NCBI GenBank assembly: GCA_964611095.1
Contig: CAZSWJ010000001.1
Coordinates: 62,001 to 126,000 of the forward strand
Reading direction: 5' to 3'
Source of the DNA: CAZKJL01 sp964611095
GTDB lineage: Bacteria; Patescibacteriota; Gracilibacteria; Peribacterales; Peribacteraceae
Length of the DNA: 64,000 bases
The position numbers and the translations under genes are program-made. Shown piece after piece: positions 9,154 through 17,781 of this stretch (within the stretch, counting starts at the first letter, position 1; the number at the start of each line of letters is the position of its first letter). A model generated the notes under the pieces. The model ran no database searches. It worked only from the letters and a program-made list of their open reading frames with translations, and had not been told where the DNA came from.

Positions 9154-9510
9154 TTACGATTGGGTCATTTGTTTTTCGATCTTTTTCATCTCGTCCGCTT
9201 CGGCCGAGCTCACCAGTTCTTCGGCCATCTTCGCGGAGTCGCGCTTGTAGCCGGCGAACATTTCGTCCCACTCGCGTTTGTACTCGGTGAGGCGTTTGTC
9301 GAATTCGGCGAAGGCCGCGGCGTAGCGCTTCACACGGACTTTGCGCTGCTCCACGGTTTCGTTCTTCGTGAGCGCACCGACCTTCGGCAAATTCTTGTTC
9401 GTGAGTTCGGGTTCGATGCCCTCCATGAGGAAGTCATAGAGCTCATCGCCGTCCAAGATGGGCGGCGGAGCGAGATAGTCCTCTGTCTGTACCGTCGTGT
9501 CAGAAGGCAT
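9154..9510 (-). CDS. Small helical protein, first gene of calpain operon
   Basis: 118 residues, starting MPSDTTVQTEDYLAPPP. The N-terminus is acidic, and the rest is predicted helical and strongly charged (residues ~55-118). No signal peptide and no known motif. It lies behind a good promoter and leads the four-gene operon down to 5117. Confidence 0.7.
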   Translation of the reverse strand: MPSDTTVQTEDYLAPPPILDGDELYDFLMEGIEPELTNKNLPKVGALTKNETVEQRKVRVKRYAAAFAEFDKRLTEYKREWDEMFAGYKRDSAKMAEELVSSAEADEMKKIEKQMTQS

Positions 9511-9515
9511 TTTGT

Positions 9516-9562
9516 GTGAGAAGAAATCTCACCATTGTACCAAAAAACGACAAAAAGAGCAA
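9516..9562 (-). promoter_or_regulatory. Promoter plus inverted repeat of the calpain operon
   Basis: On the minus strand: -35 TTGCTC (9562-9557), 17-base spacer, -10 TACAAT (9539-9534) with an extended TGG before it. Just downstream is a perfect inverted repeat GTGAGA-N5-TCTCAC (9532-9516), placed over the expected transcription start. It could be an operator or a 5' leader hairpin. Confidence 0.6.
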
Positions 9563-9609
9563 TATATCCCCACCCCATCCGTCCTAGAGATGTTCTACGA
9601 TAGACGCCT

Positions 9610-11289
9610 ATGAAAAAATTGCCTCTCTCCGTCGCTTTTGCCCTCGCCGTGCCTGTCGTGGCTCTTGCCATCGACATCGCACCCGGCAACTTCTATCCCG
9701 ATGTTCGGGAATCGTCTCCGGAAGCCGTGGGAATCAACCTTCTGAGCCGTGAAGGCATCGTGAAGGGTTACGCCAACGGCAGCTTCGGTCCCACGCGCCA
9801 AGTGAACCGCGCCGAGTTCCTCAAGATCGCCATGCTCAGTGCGCCGCAGAGCCGCAGGCCGGAGCTTGTGGCCGCGGATTGTTTCCCCGACGTGCATGCC
9901 GAGGACTGGTTCAGTCCGTACGTCTGCGCCGCCAAAGAGGCCGGCATCGTGAGCGGGAACGCCGATCCCAAGCTCCCGCGCGATCAATGGACATTCGCAC
10001 CCGACACTCCGGTGCAGTACGACGCCGCGCTCAAAATGCTCACACTCTTGTTCGGTTACGAAATCCACTCATCGAACTCCGCCGATTGGGCCGCGCCGTA
10101 CTACGATGCAGCCGCCGAGCGCGGGACCGATTTGCCCACACGCATCCGTTTCGACACGCTGCTCACCCGCGCTCAGGCCGCGCGCTTGGCGGGTGCGTTC
10201 TTGGCTGATTCCTACGGAAAACTCACCGAGTACCGCATGGCCGAAAACGGCGAATACGTCTCGTCATCGTCCAGTTCATCGAGCAGCTCCGTGAGTTCAT
10301 CCGAGTCGTCATCGTCCTCGTCGGTTTCGTCCTCCTCTTCATCGTCATCCTCCTCCGCCGCGCTCTTCACGGTTCCGTCCGTCAGTCACTTCCTCGTCGT
10401 CGGCCAAGCTTCCGATGCGGTTGCCGACGGCATCATCCGCAGCAACGGCGAAACGGCGAAGGTCCTCCGCGGCGAAGTGAAAGTGTTCACCGAAGTGCGT
10501 TCCGTCGATCACCTCGAAGTCGTGGACCCCGACGGCGTCATCGTCATGAAGTTGCTTCGTCGCGTGAACACCGACATCTCCGATTACAAGCTGACGTTCG
10601 AGGCGCAGGTGGATCCGAGCATCGCTTACACCTTGGCCCAGGACAAAGACGTCCGCTTCGTCCTCCGTGCCGTCATCCGCGACGTGAACGGCGGAGGTTT
10701 TGCCGACGAACTCCTGCAGGTCCGCACGTTCAACGTCACGATGCGCGGAGACAGCGTCCATGAAACCATAAACAAAGCGTTCACGGGTCCGTTCCCCAAG
10801 CACCAGACGTCGTTCGGTCGCATCAAGTCCGTCACGCGCGTCACGCCCGCAGCGGCTCCGCTCCAGCGCGGCAGCGGCGTTCTCGTCAGCACGTTCTCCT
10901 TCAGCGGTTCTACCGTCGGAGGCAGGTCGCTCTCGCTCACCGATCTCGTCTTCACGCTGAGCAAGACCGGCACGATCACCGCCAAAAATTGGTCGCTCGT
11001 TCGGGGTAATCTCACGACGCCGTGCAGCATGAACGAAGCTCTGACGCTCGTGACGTGCTCGCCGCTCAAGCCGAGCGGCATCGGAGCCGTCCCCGCATCG
11101 GGAGCGTTCGCCCTCGATCTCCGTGCCGACGTCGCCACCCCACCGAGCACCGCGGCAAGCTTGCGTGCCGATCTCCTCACCGCGGGTTCTCCCGAGTCTC
11201 TCGGCAGCGCGTCGTGGACCGATGAATCCGGCATGTATAAGTGGGTGGAGGGTCCCTCTCCTCTCGTCACGGGAACACTTCTTCAGTAA
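9610..11289 (+). CDS. Secreted S-layer-homology (SLH) domain protein
   Basis: 559 residues with a signal peptide (MKKLPLSVAFALAVPVVALA). Three SLH-type modules span residues ~20-210, with FYPDVRE, YANGSFGPTRQVNRAEFLK and FPDVHAEDWFSPYV recognisable. They would bind cell-wall polymer. A run of about 35 serines (~217-252) forms a linker, followed by a ~300-residue beta-rich exported region of unknown role. A -10-like TACGAT at 9596-9601 lies 8 bases before the ATG. A strong terminator follows the stop. The serine tract is a likely slippage site. Confidence 0.88.
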   Translation: MKKLPLSVAFALAVPVVALAIDIAPGNFYPDVRESSPEAVGINLLSREGIVKGYANGSFGPTRQVNRAEFLKIAMLSAPQSRRPELVAADCFPDVHAEDWFSPYVCAAKEAGIVSGNADPKLPRDQWTFAPDTPVQYDAALKMLTLLFGYEIHSSNSADWAAPYYDAAAERGTDLPTRIRFDTLLTRAQAARLAGAFLADSYGKLTEYRMAENGEYVSSSSSSSSSSVSSSESSSSSSVSSSSSSSSSSAALFTVPSVSHFLVVGQASDAVADGIIRSNGETAKVLRGEVKVFTEVRSVDHLEVVDPDGVIVMKLLRRVNTDISDYKLTFEAQVDPSIAYTLAQDKDVRFVLRAVIRDVNGGGFADELLQVRTFNVTMRGDSVHETINKAFTGPFPKHQTSFGRIKSVTRVTPAAAPLQRGSGVLVSTFSFSGSTVGGRSLSLTDLVFTLSKTGTITAKNWSLVRGNLTTPCSMNEALTLVTCSPLKPSGIGAVPASGAFALDLRADVATPPSTAASLRADLLTAGSPESLGSASWTDESGMYKWVEGPSPLVTGTLLQ

Positions 11290-11298
11290 TGCAAGAAA

Positions 11299-11329
11299 AA
11301 CACGCTCGTCAGCACGGGCGTGTTTTTTT
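11299..11329. terminator. Bidirectional intrinsic terminator
   Basis: 11-bp stem AACACGCTCGT / ACGGGCGTGTT with one G-T pair and loop CAGC, followed by seven or more T. The upstream A run gives a T tract on the minus strand too, so it can end both the SLH gene and the small minus-strand gene at 11350-11460. Confidence 0.85.
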
Positions 11330-11349
11330 GAGATGCTTGGATATTGTCC

Positions 11350-11460
11350 TTAGAACTTGGCCGACACCACGATGAGGAATGCTCCTGCGGAGACGGCCCA
11401 AATGGCCGACAGCGCGAGGAACTTCTCCCACGTCTTCTGGTCCGCGAAATGTGTACGCAT
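11350..11460 (-). CDS. 36-residue single-helix membrane miniprotein
   Basis: Short frame starting MRTHFADQKTWEKF, followed by a hydrophobic helix (AIWAVSAGAFLIVVSA) and a KF end. It has the shape of a bitopic small membrane protein. It has its own promoter (11489-11517) and ends just before a bidirectional terminator, so a dedicated transcript is likely. No ribosome-binding site is visible. A family cannot be named, and a non-coding small RNA remains possible. Confidence 0.5.
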   Translation of the reverse strand: MRTHFADQKTWEKFLALSAIWAVSAGAFLIVVSAKF

Positions 11461-11488
11461 GTGTGTGTTAGAAAAAGCTAATATTGAT

Positions 11489-11517
11489 ATTATATCACTT
11501 TTTCTACTTTTTGGCAA
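11489..11517 (-). promoter_or_regulatory. Promoter of the miniprotein gene
   Basis: Minus strand TTGCCA (11517-11512), 17-base spacer, TATAAT (11494-11489). The -35 box lies in the last codons of pyrF, so this promoter starts inside the upstream gene's end. Confidence 0.6.
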
Positions 11518-12352
11518 TAACCTTCTTCAGGTCTGCGGCCATGGCTTTGGTGGCTTTTTGGGCTGCTTCCTTCCAGTCTTTTTCGGCTGAAGCATACAGA
11601 ATGCTCCTGGATGCATTGACCACGGCTCCGCTGCCGTCGTGGAGGAATCCGAGTGCGGCGTCCGCGGCGGTGCCGCCCTGTGCGCCGTAGCCCGGGATGA
11701 GGAAGGGGCAGTGGGGCATGAGCGTGCGCAGGTATTTGGTTTCCTCGGGGTACGTGGCACCGACCACGGCGCCGACGCAGGACAGGTTGCTCTCCACGCC
11801 GAGTTTTTGCGCGGCCCATCCTTCCACGAGTTGCGCCAAGTGCTCGTGGACCGATTCGTCGCCGACGGGCAGATCCTGGATCTCGCCCGAACTGTCGTTG
11901 CTCGTTTTCACGAGCACGTAGAGTCCGCGGTTGTTCTTCATGCCAAGCTCAATGAACGGCACGACGCCGTCCGAACCCAAGTACGGCGAGATGGTGAGCG
12001 CGTCGAACGGCTTTCCTTTGCCCAAATACGCTTCGGCGTATGCCTCGCAGGTGGAGCCGATGTCATTGCGTTTGCCGTCCAGAATCACGATGAGGTCGTG
12101 CTTCTTGGCTTCCTCGCACACCTCGTACAGAAGCTTCATGCCTTCCCATCCCAGCACTTCGAAGTACGCCATCTGGGGCTTGATACAGGACGCGGTGTTC
12201 TTCACTGCATCGATGATACCGAGACAAAATTCCTTGGCGCCCGCGAGGTCTTTACTCACGCCGTCGGGCAATTTTGAAATCACGGGATCCAAGCCCACGC
12301 AGACGGGAGAGGTTTCGTCGATTCGCTGCTGAAGTCTGTCGGCGTAGTGCAT
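11504..12352 (-). CDS. pyrF: Orotidine 5'-phosphate decarboxylase (type 2)
   Basis: 282 residues. It decarboxylates OMP to UMP, the last step of pyrimidine synthesis. The catalytic DxKxxD motif is LDGKRNDIGS near residues 92-101, and PGYGAQGG forms the phosphate loop. Length and motif spacing fit the longer type 2 enzymes. The start is the ATG at 12352. The gene's upstream side borders the four-helix-bundle element at 12387-12852, so the element may have separated it from its former promoter. Confidence 0.95.
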   Translation of the reverse strand: MHYADRLQQRIDETSPVCVGLDPVISKLPDGVSKDLAGAKEFCLGIIDAVKNTASCIKPQMAYFEVLGWEGMKLLYEVCEEAKKHDLIVILDGKRNDIGSTCEAYAEAYLGKGKPFDALTISPYLGSDGVVPFIELGMKNNRGLYVLVKTSNDSSGEIQDLPVGDESVHEHLAQLVEGWAAQKLGVESNLSCVGAVVGATYPEETKYLRTLMPHCPFLIPGYGAQGGTAADAALGFLHDGSGAVVNASRSILYASAEKDWKEAAQKATKAMAADLKKVIAKK

Positions 12353-12386
12353 CAAACGGAGTGTAAAGTGAAAGGTGAAATGTCAA

Positions 12387-12852
12387 AAGTGCGAAAGTGG
12401 AAAGTTCGTAAGTGCGAAAGTCACATGCGTTTGTTTTTTGCGGTCCTGATGCTCTGTACGAGCATATTGATGATTTCTTCCGAATGCATGACGAGAGGGA
12501 TGCAGTCGGATTGCGTCGCATAGCCCGCATCTTCCATCAGATGCAACCAATAGCGACTCTCGTATCCTTCTTTTAAGGCGATCGATAACTTTGAAATAAA
12601 GTCGGCACGACTTTGCGGTTGCTGAGCTTCTTCGATGTTGGCGCCCACGCTCGTCGCGGATCTCATTAATTGTTTACTCAGAATAAATTCCTTTTTTTGC
12701 TCGATGACATACCTGCAAAAAAGAGTGACCCGAAGTGCAAATCGATACGATTTTTCGTGAAGGGGTCCAGAGAATGTTCGTAGTGCTTTCATGATGGCTG
12801 GATTGCATGGATTGTACTTTCGCACTTGGATTACTTACATACTTTCGCACTT
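12387..12852. mobile_element. Inverted-repeat element 1 carrying a four-helix-bundle gene
   Basis: AAGTGCGAAAGT occurs at 12387-12398 and 12410-12421, and its exact reverse complement at 12816-12827 and 12841-12852, so two copies per side frame the gene at 12421-12792. The left inner copy shares its last base with the gene's stop codon, and the right outer copy ends one base before the yifB stop codon at 12853-12855. No transposase is present. The boundaries are taken from the outer repeats; no target duplication could be assigned. Confidence 0.6.
12421..12792 (-). CDS. Four-helix-bundle protein (S23 rRNA intervening-sequence family)
   Basis: 123 residues, helical throughout, with family-typical SKQLMRSATSVGANIEEAQ in helix 2 and KLSIALKEGYESRYWL in helix 3. 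Relatives were first found as the only gene in 23S rRNA intervening sequences, and the fold resembles Avd of diversity-generating retroelements. Biochemical role is unsettled. I chose the ATG at 12792; a GTG at 12825 lies inside the flanking repeat. No reverse transcriptase is near. It sits between inverted repeats as described for the element. Confidence 0.88.
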   Translation of the reverse strand: MKALRTFSGPLHEKSYRFALRVTLFCRYVIEQKKEFILSKQLMRSATSVGANIEEAQQPQSRADFISKLSIALKEGYESRYWLHLMEDAGYATQSDCIPLVMHSEEIINMLVQSIRTAKNKRM

Positions 12853-14355
12853 CTACACGCCCACTTGTTGCCTGTACTGCAGTGCTTCGGCGACGTGTTG
12901 CAGAGCGATGTTCTCGGCTCCGGCGAGATCGGCGATGGTGCGCGCCACTTTGATGATGCGGTGATACGAACGCGCCGAAAAATTCATGCGCTCGGACGCT
13001 TGTCTCAGGAGTGCTTCGCACTTGGAGTCGAGCGGACAGAATGTTTCCAGGTCCTTTACGCCCATCTCCTTATTGGTGGAAATGCTGCGCTTCTTGAAGC
13101 GCTTGATCTGTCTCTCGCGTGCGGCCATGACGCGACTGCGGATCGCGGCACTCGTTTCGGCCGCGGCGGGAGCTTTGCCCTGCAAGTCCGCGATTTCCAC
13201 GGGCTGCACGTCGATGGTGAGGTCGATGCGATCGAGGAGCGGAGCCGAAATCCTGCGCTTCATGCGCTCCGCGGACGACGACGAATACTTCGGCGGATTC
13301 ATGGCGCCCACCATGATGAAGTCGGCCGGGAACGTGACGCTTCCCTGCGCCCTGTTGATGGTGATGCGTCGGTCTTCGAGCGGCTGACGAAGAACTTCCA
13401 GTACCTGCGGCGGGAATTCGGCGAGTTCATCCAAGAAGAGAACGCCGCGGTGTGCCAAAGAAATTTCTCCCGGCATGGGGTGCTGTCCCCCGCCGACGAT
13501 GGCGACTCCGCTCGCCGTGTGGTGCACGGTGCGAATCGGCCGGTCTTGAATGAGCGGCATGTCGGACGGCAGCAAATTCGCGACGGAATAAATGCCCGTG
13601 ATCTCCAGCGATTCCTCCCGCGTCAGCGGCGGTAAAATGCCGCGGAGTGCGCCCGCTAAAAGCGTCTTCCCCGATCCCGGAGCACCCGAGAGAAGCACAT
13701 TGTGTCCGCCTGCGGCGGCGATTTCGAGTGCGCGTTTGGCGAGCGCCTGGCCACGCACGTCGGCGAAGTCCACGGTGGCCGTGAGGTGCCCGGTGCCCGC
13801 ATCGGGCGGCACGATGACGGGCGCCTCCATTTGTCCCGTGAGACACGCAACGACTTCGCGCAAATTGTTGACGGCGATGACCGTGAGCCCCGGCACGAGC
13901 GCCGCTTCGGGCCCGTTCATCGCCGGAACGACGATGGTCTTGATGCCGCGTTTGGCGCATGCCAGAGCGCACGCGAGTACGCCGGTGGCATGACGAAGTT
14001 GTCCGTCGAACGCCAGCTCGCCGATCAGCGCCGTTGCTTCCAAAATCTTTTTGGGGATGTCGATGACGTCGCTGCTTTGGAGAATGCCGAGCGCGATGGG
14101 AAGATCGAACCGCGAGCCCGCTTTGCGGATGTGCGCGGGCGCCAAGTTCACGTTCGTGATGCGACCCATCGGAATTTTATACCCCGATGCCTTGAGCGCC
14201 ATGATCACGCGCTGCTTGCTCTCTTGCACCGCGGCGTCGCCGAGTCCGACGATCTGAAATTTCGGTTCGCCCGCGGTGGGGATGACGCCGATTTCCACAT
14301 CGATGGGAAGTGCGCTGACACCGACGGTGGTGAAGGAGGTGAGCTGCGTGAGCAT
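12853..14355 (-). CDS. yifB: YifB/ComM-type Mg-chelatase-like AAA+ ATPase
   Basis: 500 residues. An N-terminal ChlI-like domain (~1-170) precedes an AAA+ core with Walker A GAPGSGKTLLA (~213-223) and Walker B GVLFLDELAEF, then a C-terminal Mg-chelatase domain with RSYHRIIKVARTIADL. ComM is a hexameric helicase that drives branch migration in natural transformation. The loop after AMNP, often NPCPCGY with further cysteines, is here shortened to NPPKYSSSSAER, so the Cys cluster is missing. The stop codon touches the repeat element. Confidence 0.93.
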   Translation of the reverse strand: MLTQLTSFTTVGVSALPIDVEIGVIPTAGEPKFQIVGLGDAAVQESKQRVIMALKASGYKIPMGRITNVNLAPAHIRKAGSRFDLPIALGILQSSDVIDIPKKILEATALIGELAFDGQLRHATGVLACALACAKRGIKTIVVPAMNGPEAALVPGLTVIAVNNLREVVACLTGQMEAPVIVPPDAGTGHLTATVDFADVRGQALAKRALEIAAAGGHNVLLSGAPGSGKTLLAGALRGILPPLTREESLEITGIYSVANLLPSDMPLIQDRPIRTVHHTASGVAIVGGGQHPMPGEISLAHRGVLFLDELAEFPPQVLEVLRQPLEDRRITINRAQGSVTFPADFIMVGAMNPPKYSSSSAERMKRRISAPLLDRIDLTIDVQPVEIADLQGKAPAAAETSAAIRSRVMAARERQIKRFKKRSISTNKEMGVKDLETFCPLDSKCEALLRQASERMNFSARSYHRIIKVARTIADLAGAENIALQHVAEALQYRQQVGV

Positions 14356-14455
14356 GGAAGTTTGGGAGGAGGAATATGTCTATGGTGTACTATCGTACAC
14401 CCTTACGCAAGCGCAAGTACAAGACACAAAACCATGAATGTGGTGGAATCCGCGC

Positions 14456-14815
14456 ATGACGACGGCGCTCACGGGCAAACTCGGCGAAGGCGCGGCTGCG
14501 ACGTATCTCACGCGAGCCGGATACGTCGTGAAGGAGTGCAACGCGCGTTTCGGCCGCTACGAAATCGACATCGTCGCCGAAGATCAAAAAGAAAAGATGC
14601 TCGTCTTCGTGGAAGTAAAAGCACGAACGAAAAAGAGTGCGGCTTATCCCACGCGCACGGCGCTCGACGCGCGAAAACGTCGCGCACTTCGCGAGGCGAT
14701 CTTCCGATACGTCGCACATCACGGATACGAAGGGCCGGCACGCATCGATTTGCTCTGCGTGTCGCAAGGAACCGTACACGAGCATTTGGTGGATATTGGC
14801 GCCGAATTCTTCTGA
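14456..14815 (+). CDS. UPF0102 (YraN-like) nuclease-fold protein
   Basis: 119 residues with GKLGEGAAATYL, the EIDIVAED strand and VFVEVKAR, the D...ExK arrangement of a PD-(D/E)xK nuclease fold. The function in YraN proteins is unproven; a link to DNA processing is often suggested. The start at 14456 (MTTALTGKLGE) matches usual family N-termini; the ATG at 14438 would add six residues. Its divergent neighbour yifB is also DNA-related. Confidence 0.85.
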   Translation: MTTALTGKLGEGAAATYLTRAGYVVKECNARFGRYEIDIVAEDQKEKMLVFVEVKARTKKSAAYPTRTALDARKRRALREAIFRYVAHHGYEGPARIDLLCVSQGTVHEHLVDIGAEFF

Positions 14816-14902
14816 AAAACATCAAAATATATTAAGACAATAATTACTTTGGTTTGTCACATTAAACACCAACTCTCAAACGACAAATTGTGGTACAATA
14901 GT

Positions 14903-16663
14903 GTGATTTTCTTCACACACATACCCACCTACAACAAAAAAACCGGCTTTCCCGTGATCGTGGCCTTCTTGGCCCTCGTGATGGTGGCGGGCGCCATGCA
15001 GTCGCCTCGCGTCAGCAACGCCGCCGATTCGGTGTGCGGTGACAACGACGTGGACGTGGGTGAGCAGTGCGATGACGGCAACCTGCAGAACGGCGACGGA
15101 TGCAGCAGCAGCTGCACCATCGAGAAGTGCGGCAACGGAGCCACCGACGCCAACGAACAGTGTGACGACGGCAACGACGTCTCCGGTGACGGATGCAACA
15201 AATACTGCCAAATCGAATTCTGCGGCGACCGCATCGTGCAGTCGAGTCGCGGTGAACAGTGCGACGACGGCAACGGCGTCTCCGGCGACGGATGCTCCGG
15301 CAGTTGCAAATCCGAGTCCCCGCTCCACGACGCTCCGACCCAGGAATCCAGTTCCAGTGCCTCTGCCACCACGCAGCAAGAAGCTCCCAGCCAGCCTCCT
15401 CCGGAGATCGCCCCCGCCATCATGCAGCAGGCCATCGCCGCCGTGCAGTTCCTCAGCCCCAAGAACCAGGATGCGGCCGCCATCATGCAGCAGCTCGATC
15501 GCGAGGAGGTCCTGCAGCTCGAGACCATCGTGAAGAAGCTCGCCAACGGACGACGTCTCACCAAAGAAGAGCGCGCCTGGGCCGAGAAGCTCTTCACGAA
15601 ACTGCAGGAAGCCAAGATCGCCGAACGTGCTCGCTACACGGATCTCCTCAAGGAATTCATCGCGACACCCATCAGTACCGAAGTCGTCGATGAAAAAGAT
15701 CTTGAGAAATCGCGCCTCGTGAACGTGGAAGTCCCCGTCGCCATCGATGAGCTCGAGCGCGCCGTCTCGGTGATTCGCCGCGGCGAGCTGAGCAACCAGG
15801 TGACGCTCGACGTCACCAAACTCAAGCGCCAGGGCATCGCCTTCGAGAAAGACATTCCGACGAACTACGCCGCCAACCTCACCGACAAAAACCGTCCCAT
15901 CGAAGTGTTCGCGACGCTCAAGGCGATGAAGGAAGCCGCCGAAAAGTACGCAACGAACGACGTGCCGGCATCGCTTGAAACCGTTCGCGCCGAAGCCGCG
16001 GCCCTCAAGACGGCGCTGCCGATTTTGGAACAGGAGTACGGACTCTCTCCGGAAGACACCGAACCGTTGCTCTCCGTCATCGAATCGCTCACGCAGGAAG
16101 TGAGCAAGCAGGACACCGCACGCGTGGTGGCCGCCATCAATCGCTTCGTCGGCACGCTTGAGCGTCGCAAGGTCATCTCCGACGCCGACCTCGCGACCAT
16201 CGACATTCAGGCCGCTCACACCGCCGCATCCGTGCAGTCGCTCGCGCAGCAGGTGGGCCGCGACACGGGCATCGAGACCGTGACCGACATGGTCGGTTTC
16301 GTCGACGGACTCTCGCAGGTTGCTCCCGCCGATACGCGCATCGCCTTCGAACGCGGAGGCCTCGACGATCAGCGCGACACGCTGCTCACGCTCATCACCA
16401 CCGATGAACGCGTGCAGTCCATGCTCGAAACGCTCCGCAAAGAAGGCCGTACGGACATCGTGGATCAATACTCCGAGCTCAAACGCGCCGTCCAGAACGT
16501 CGGTGACGGTGCGGACACTGAGACTCCGTGCGACGACACCATGACCGACGCGCTCCGCTGCACCAACGAGACGTTCACCGATCTCCAGAATGCCGTCAGA
16601 AACCGCAGCATGTTCAACCGCATCGTCAGCAAACTTCAAGACTTCTTCGGTATCGGATCATGA
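14903..16663 (+). CDS. Secreted DUF4215 (Myxococcus-type cysteine repeat) protein
   Basis: About 586 residues. A signal peptide (hydrophobic FPVIVAFLALVMVAGAM, cleavage after VSNA) is followed by three DUF4215 repeats of the form GEQCDDGN-x-GDGC-x-C (~45-135), then a Ser/Gln/Pro linker and a ~430-residue helical region. The cysteine repeats resemble extracellular calcium-rich or adhesion modules; function is unknown. The start is uncertain: GTG 14903 fits a basic N-region before the hydrophobic core, TTG 14849 lies before the promoter-like TACAAT at 14894-14899, and GTG 14954 would lose the basic residues. It overlaps the sigma-like gene by ATGA. Confidence 0.8.
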   Translation: MIFFTHIPTYNKKTGFPVIVAFLALVMVAGAMQSPRVSNAADSVCGDNDVDVGEQCDDGNLQNGDGCSSSCTIEKCGNGATDANEQCDDGNDVSGDGCNKYCQIEFCGDRIVQSSRGEQCDDGNGVSGDGCSGSCKSESPLHDAPTQESSSSASATTQQEAPSQPPPEIAPAIMQQAIAAVQFLSPKNQDAAAIMQQLDREEVLQLETIVKKLANGRRLTKEERAWAEKLFTKLQEAKIAERARYTDLLKEFIATPISTEVVDEKDLEKSRLVNVEVPVAIDELERAVSVIRRGELSNQVTLDVTKLKRQGIAFEKDIPTNYAANLTDKNRPIEVFATLKAMKEAAEKYATNDVPASLETVRAEAAALKTALPILEQEYGLSPEDTEPLLSVIESLTQEVSKQDTARVVAAINRFVGTLERRKVISDADLATIDIQAAHTAASVQSLAQQVGRDTGIETVTDMVGFVDGLSQVAPADTRIAFERGGLDDQRDTLLTLITTDERVQSMLETLRKEGRTDIVDQYSELKRAVQNVGDGADTETPCDDTMTDALRCTNETFTDLQNAVRNRSMFNRIVSKLQDFFGIGS

Positions 16664-17766
16664 GCGAGTTCAACAATACATTCATCGGCACCGAAGCGGC
16701 CGTTCCCCCGGCTGCCATTCCGCAGGAGCGCAAAGCGCTCGACCTCGCGGTCGTCAAAAAAGGAGCCAAAGACTACCTTGAATTCTTGGACGCCACGAAA
16801 GAAGTGTTCTACGGCTACCTGTACCACCGTACGGGTTCGACCGAACTGGCCAAGACCATCCAGAGCGAAATTTACTTGGACGTCCTCAGTCGCGCCATGT
16901 CCTTGTGGTGGTTCGGTACGCTGAACCTCGGCATGCTTCTCGATGCCGCGGACAATGCGCTCAAGAACAAAGACATCGCCGCCGCCGACATCGACACGGT
17001 GTACCTGCCCAACTTGGCGTTCCTCACGGACGCCGACAAGAAGGCCATGGCCACCATGCACGACGCGTTGTGGTCGCTTCCGCGCGAGGCGCAGAGGCTC
17101 CTCATCCTCTCGATGCTCGTGGGTCTTTCCACGGAGAAAATCAGCGAGATCACGCGCTTGCACAAGGAAGAGGTGACGAACCAGGTCGCTCTCGCCAAGG
17201 ACTTGCTCCTCACGCGCTGGCAACCGACGGGCGACGTGGCAAGCAAGCTCGATTCGCTCGTGTTCATCCCGGCGCTCGACATCCGCAGTGAAATGAAGCT
17301 GCGTTTCGGCGTCGTGGAGAAGTACAACGCACTCCGCTTCCGCCGCTACCAGTGGGTGATCATCGGAGGACTCTTCGCCGTCATGAGCAACGTCATCGTC
17401 GCGAGCGTTCTCGCCTTCGCCGTCATCGTGCAGCCCGCTTCCTCGCTGAAGGGCGCACGCACGCAGGTCGCCTCGCTCGACGCCGTGCTCCTCAAGCGCC
17501 AGCTCGCCGTGCAGCAGGCCAAGCAATCCGTCGCCGTTTCTTTCAAGGAGGCGCAGCGCCTCACGGCCTACGACGTCTCGCGCGATCTCACGTCCCTCGG
17601 TCTCGCCGCGGCTCTCGAATCCTTGAGTCATGAGCAGGATCAGGAAAAGGAAGTCGACAAGCTCATCAAGCTCATGCAACGCGCACAGACCGCGCTTGAG
17701 CCCGCCGCTCCGCTCTTCAGACTCGCGTTCGGCAACATCACCGCCGTGTCCGCCGCCTGGCTCTAA
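16660..17766 (+). CDS. Sigma-factor-like protein fused to a transmembrane helix and extracytoplasmic domain
   Basis: 368 residues. Residues ~45-85 (FYGYLYHRTGSTELAKTI) resemble ECF sigma region 2, and ~133-186 (LWSLPREAQRLLILSML, then GLSTEKISEITRLHKEEV) resemble region 4 with its helix-turn-helix. Residues 232-258 form a single membrane helix, and the final ~110 residues are helical and would lie outside. The conserved DxxQE-type residues of region 2 are weak here (AKTIQSEIYLDVL). It is co-translated with the DUF4215 protein, suggesting envelope sensing. It could be a membrane-tethered regulator or a former sigma factor turned structural protein. Confidence 0.6.
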   Translation: MSEFNNTFIGTEAAVPPAAIPQERKALDLAVVKKGAKDYLEFLDATKEVFYGYLYHRTGSTELAKTIQSEIYLDVLSRAMSLWWFGTLNLGMLLDAADNALKNKDIAAADIDTVYLPNLAFLTDADKKAMATMHDALWSLPREAQRLLILSMLVGLSTEKISEITRLHKEEVTNQVALAKDLLLTRWQPTGDVASKLDSLVFIPALDIRSEMKLRFGVVEKYNALRFRRYQWVIIGGLFAVMSNVIVASVLAFAVIVQPASSLKGARTQVASLDAVLLKRQLAVQQAKQSVAVSFKEAQRLTAYDVSRDLTSLGLAAALESLSHEQDQEKEVDKLIKLMQRAQTALEPAAPLFRLAFGNITAVSAAWL

Positions 17767-17781
17767 TCTTTTCGCACTCTC

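Noticed and set aside
12387..12852. Diversity-generating retroelement
   Set aside because: An Avd-like fold is present, but there is no reverse transcriptase and no template/variable repeat pair in the window.
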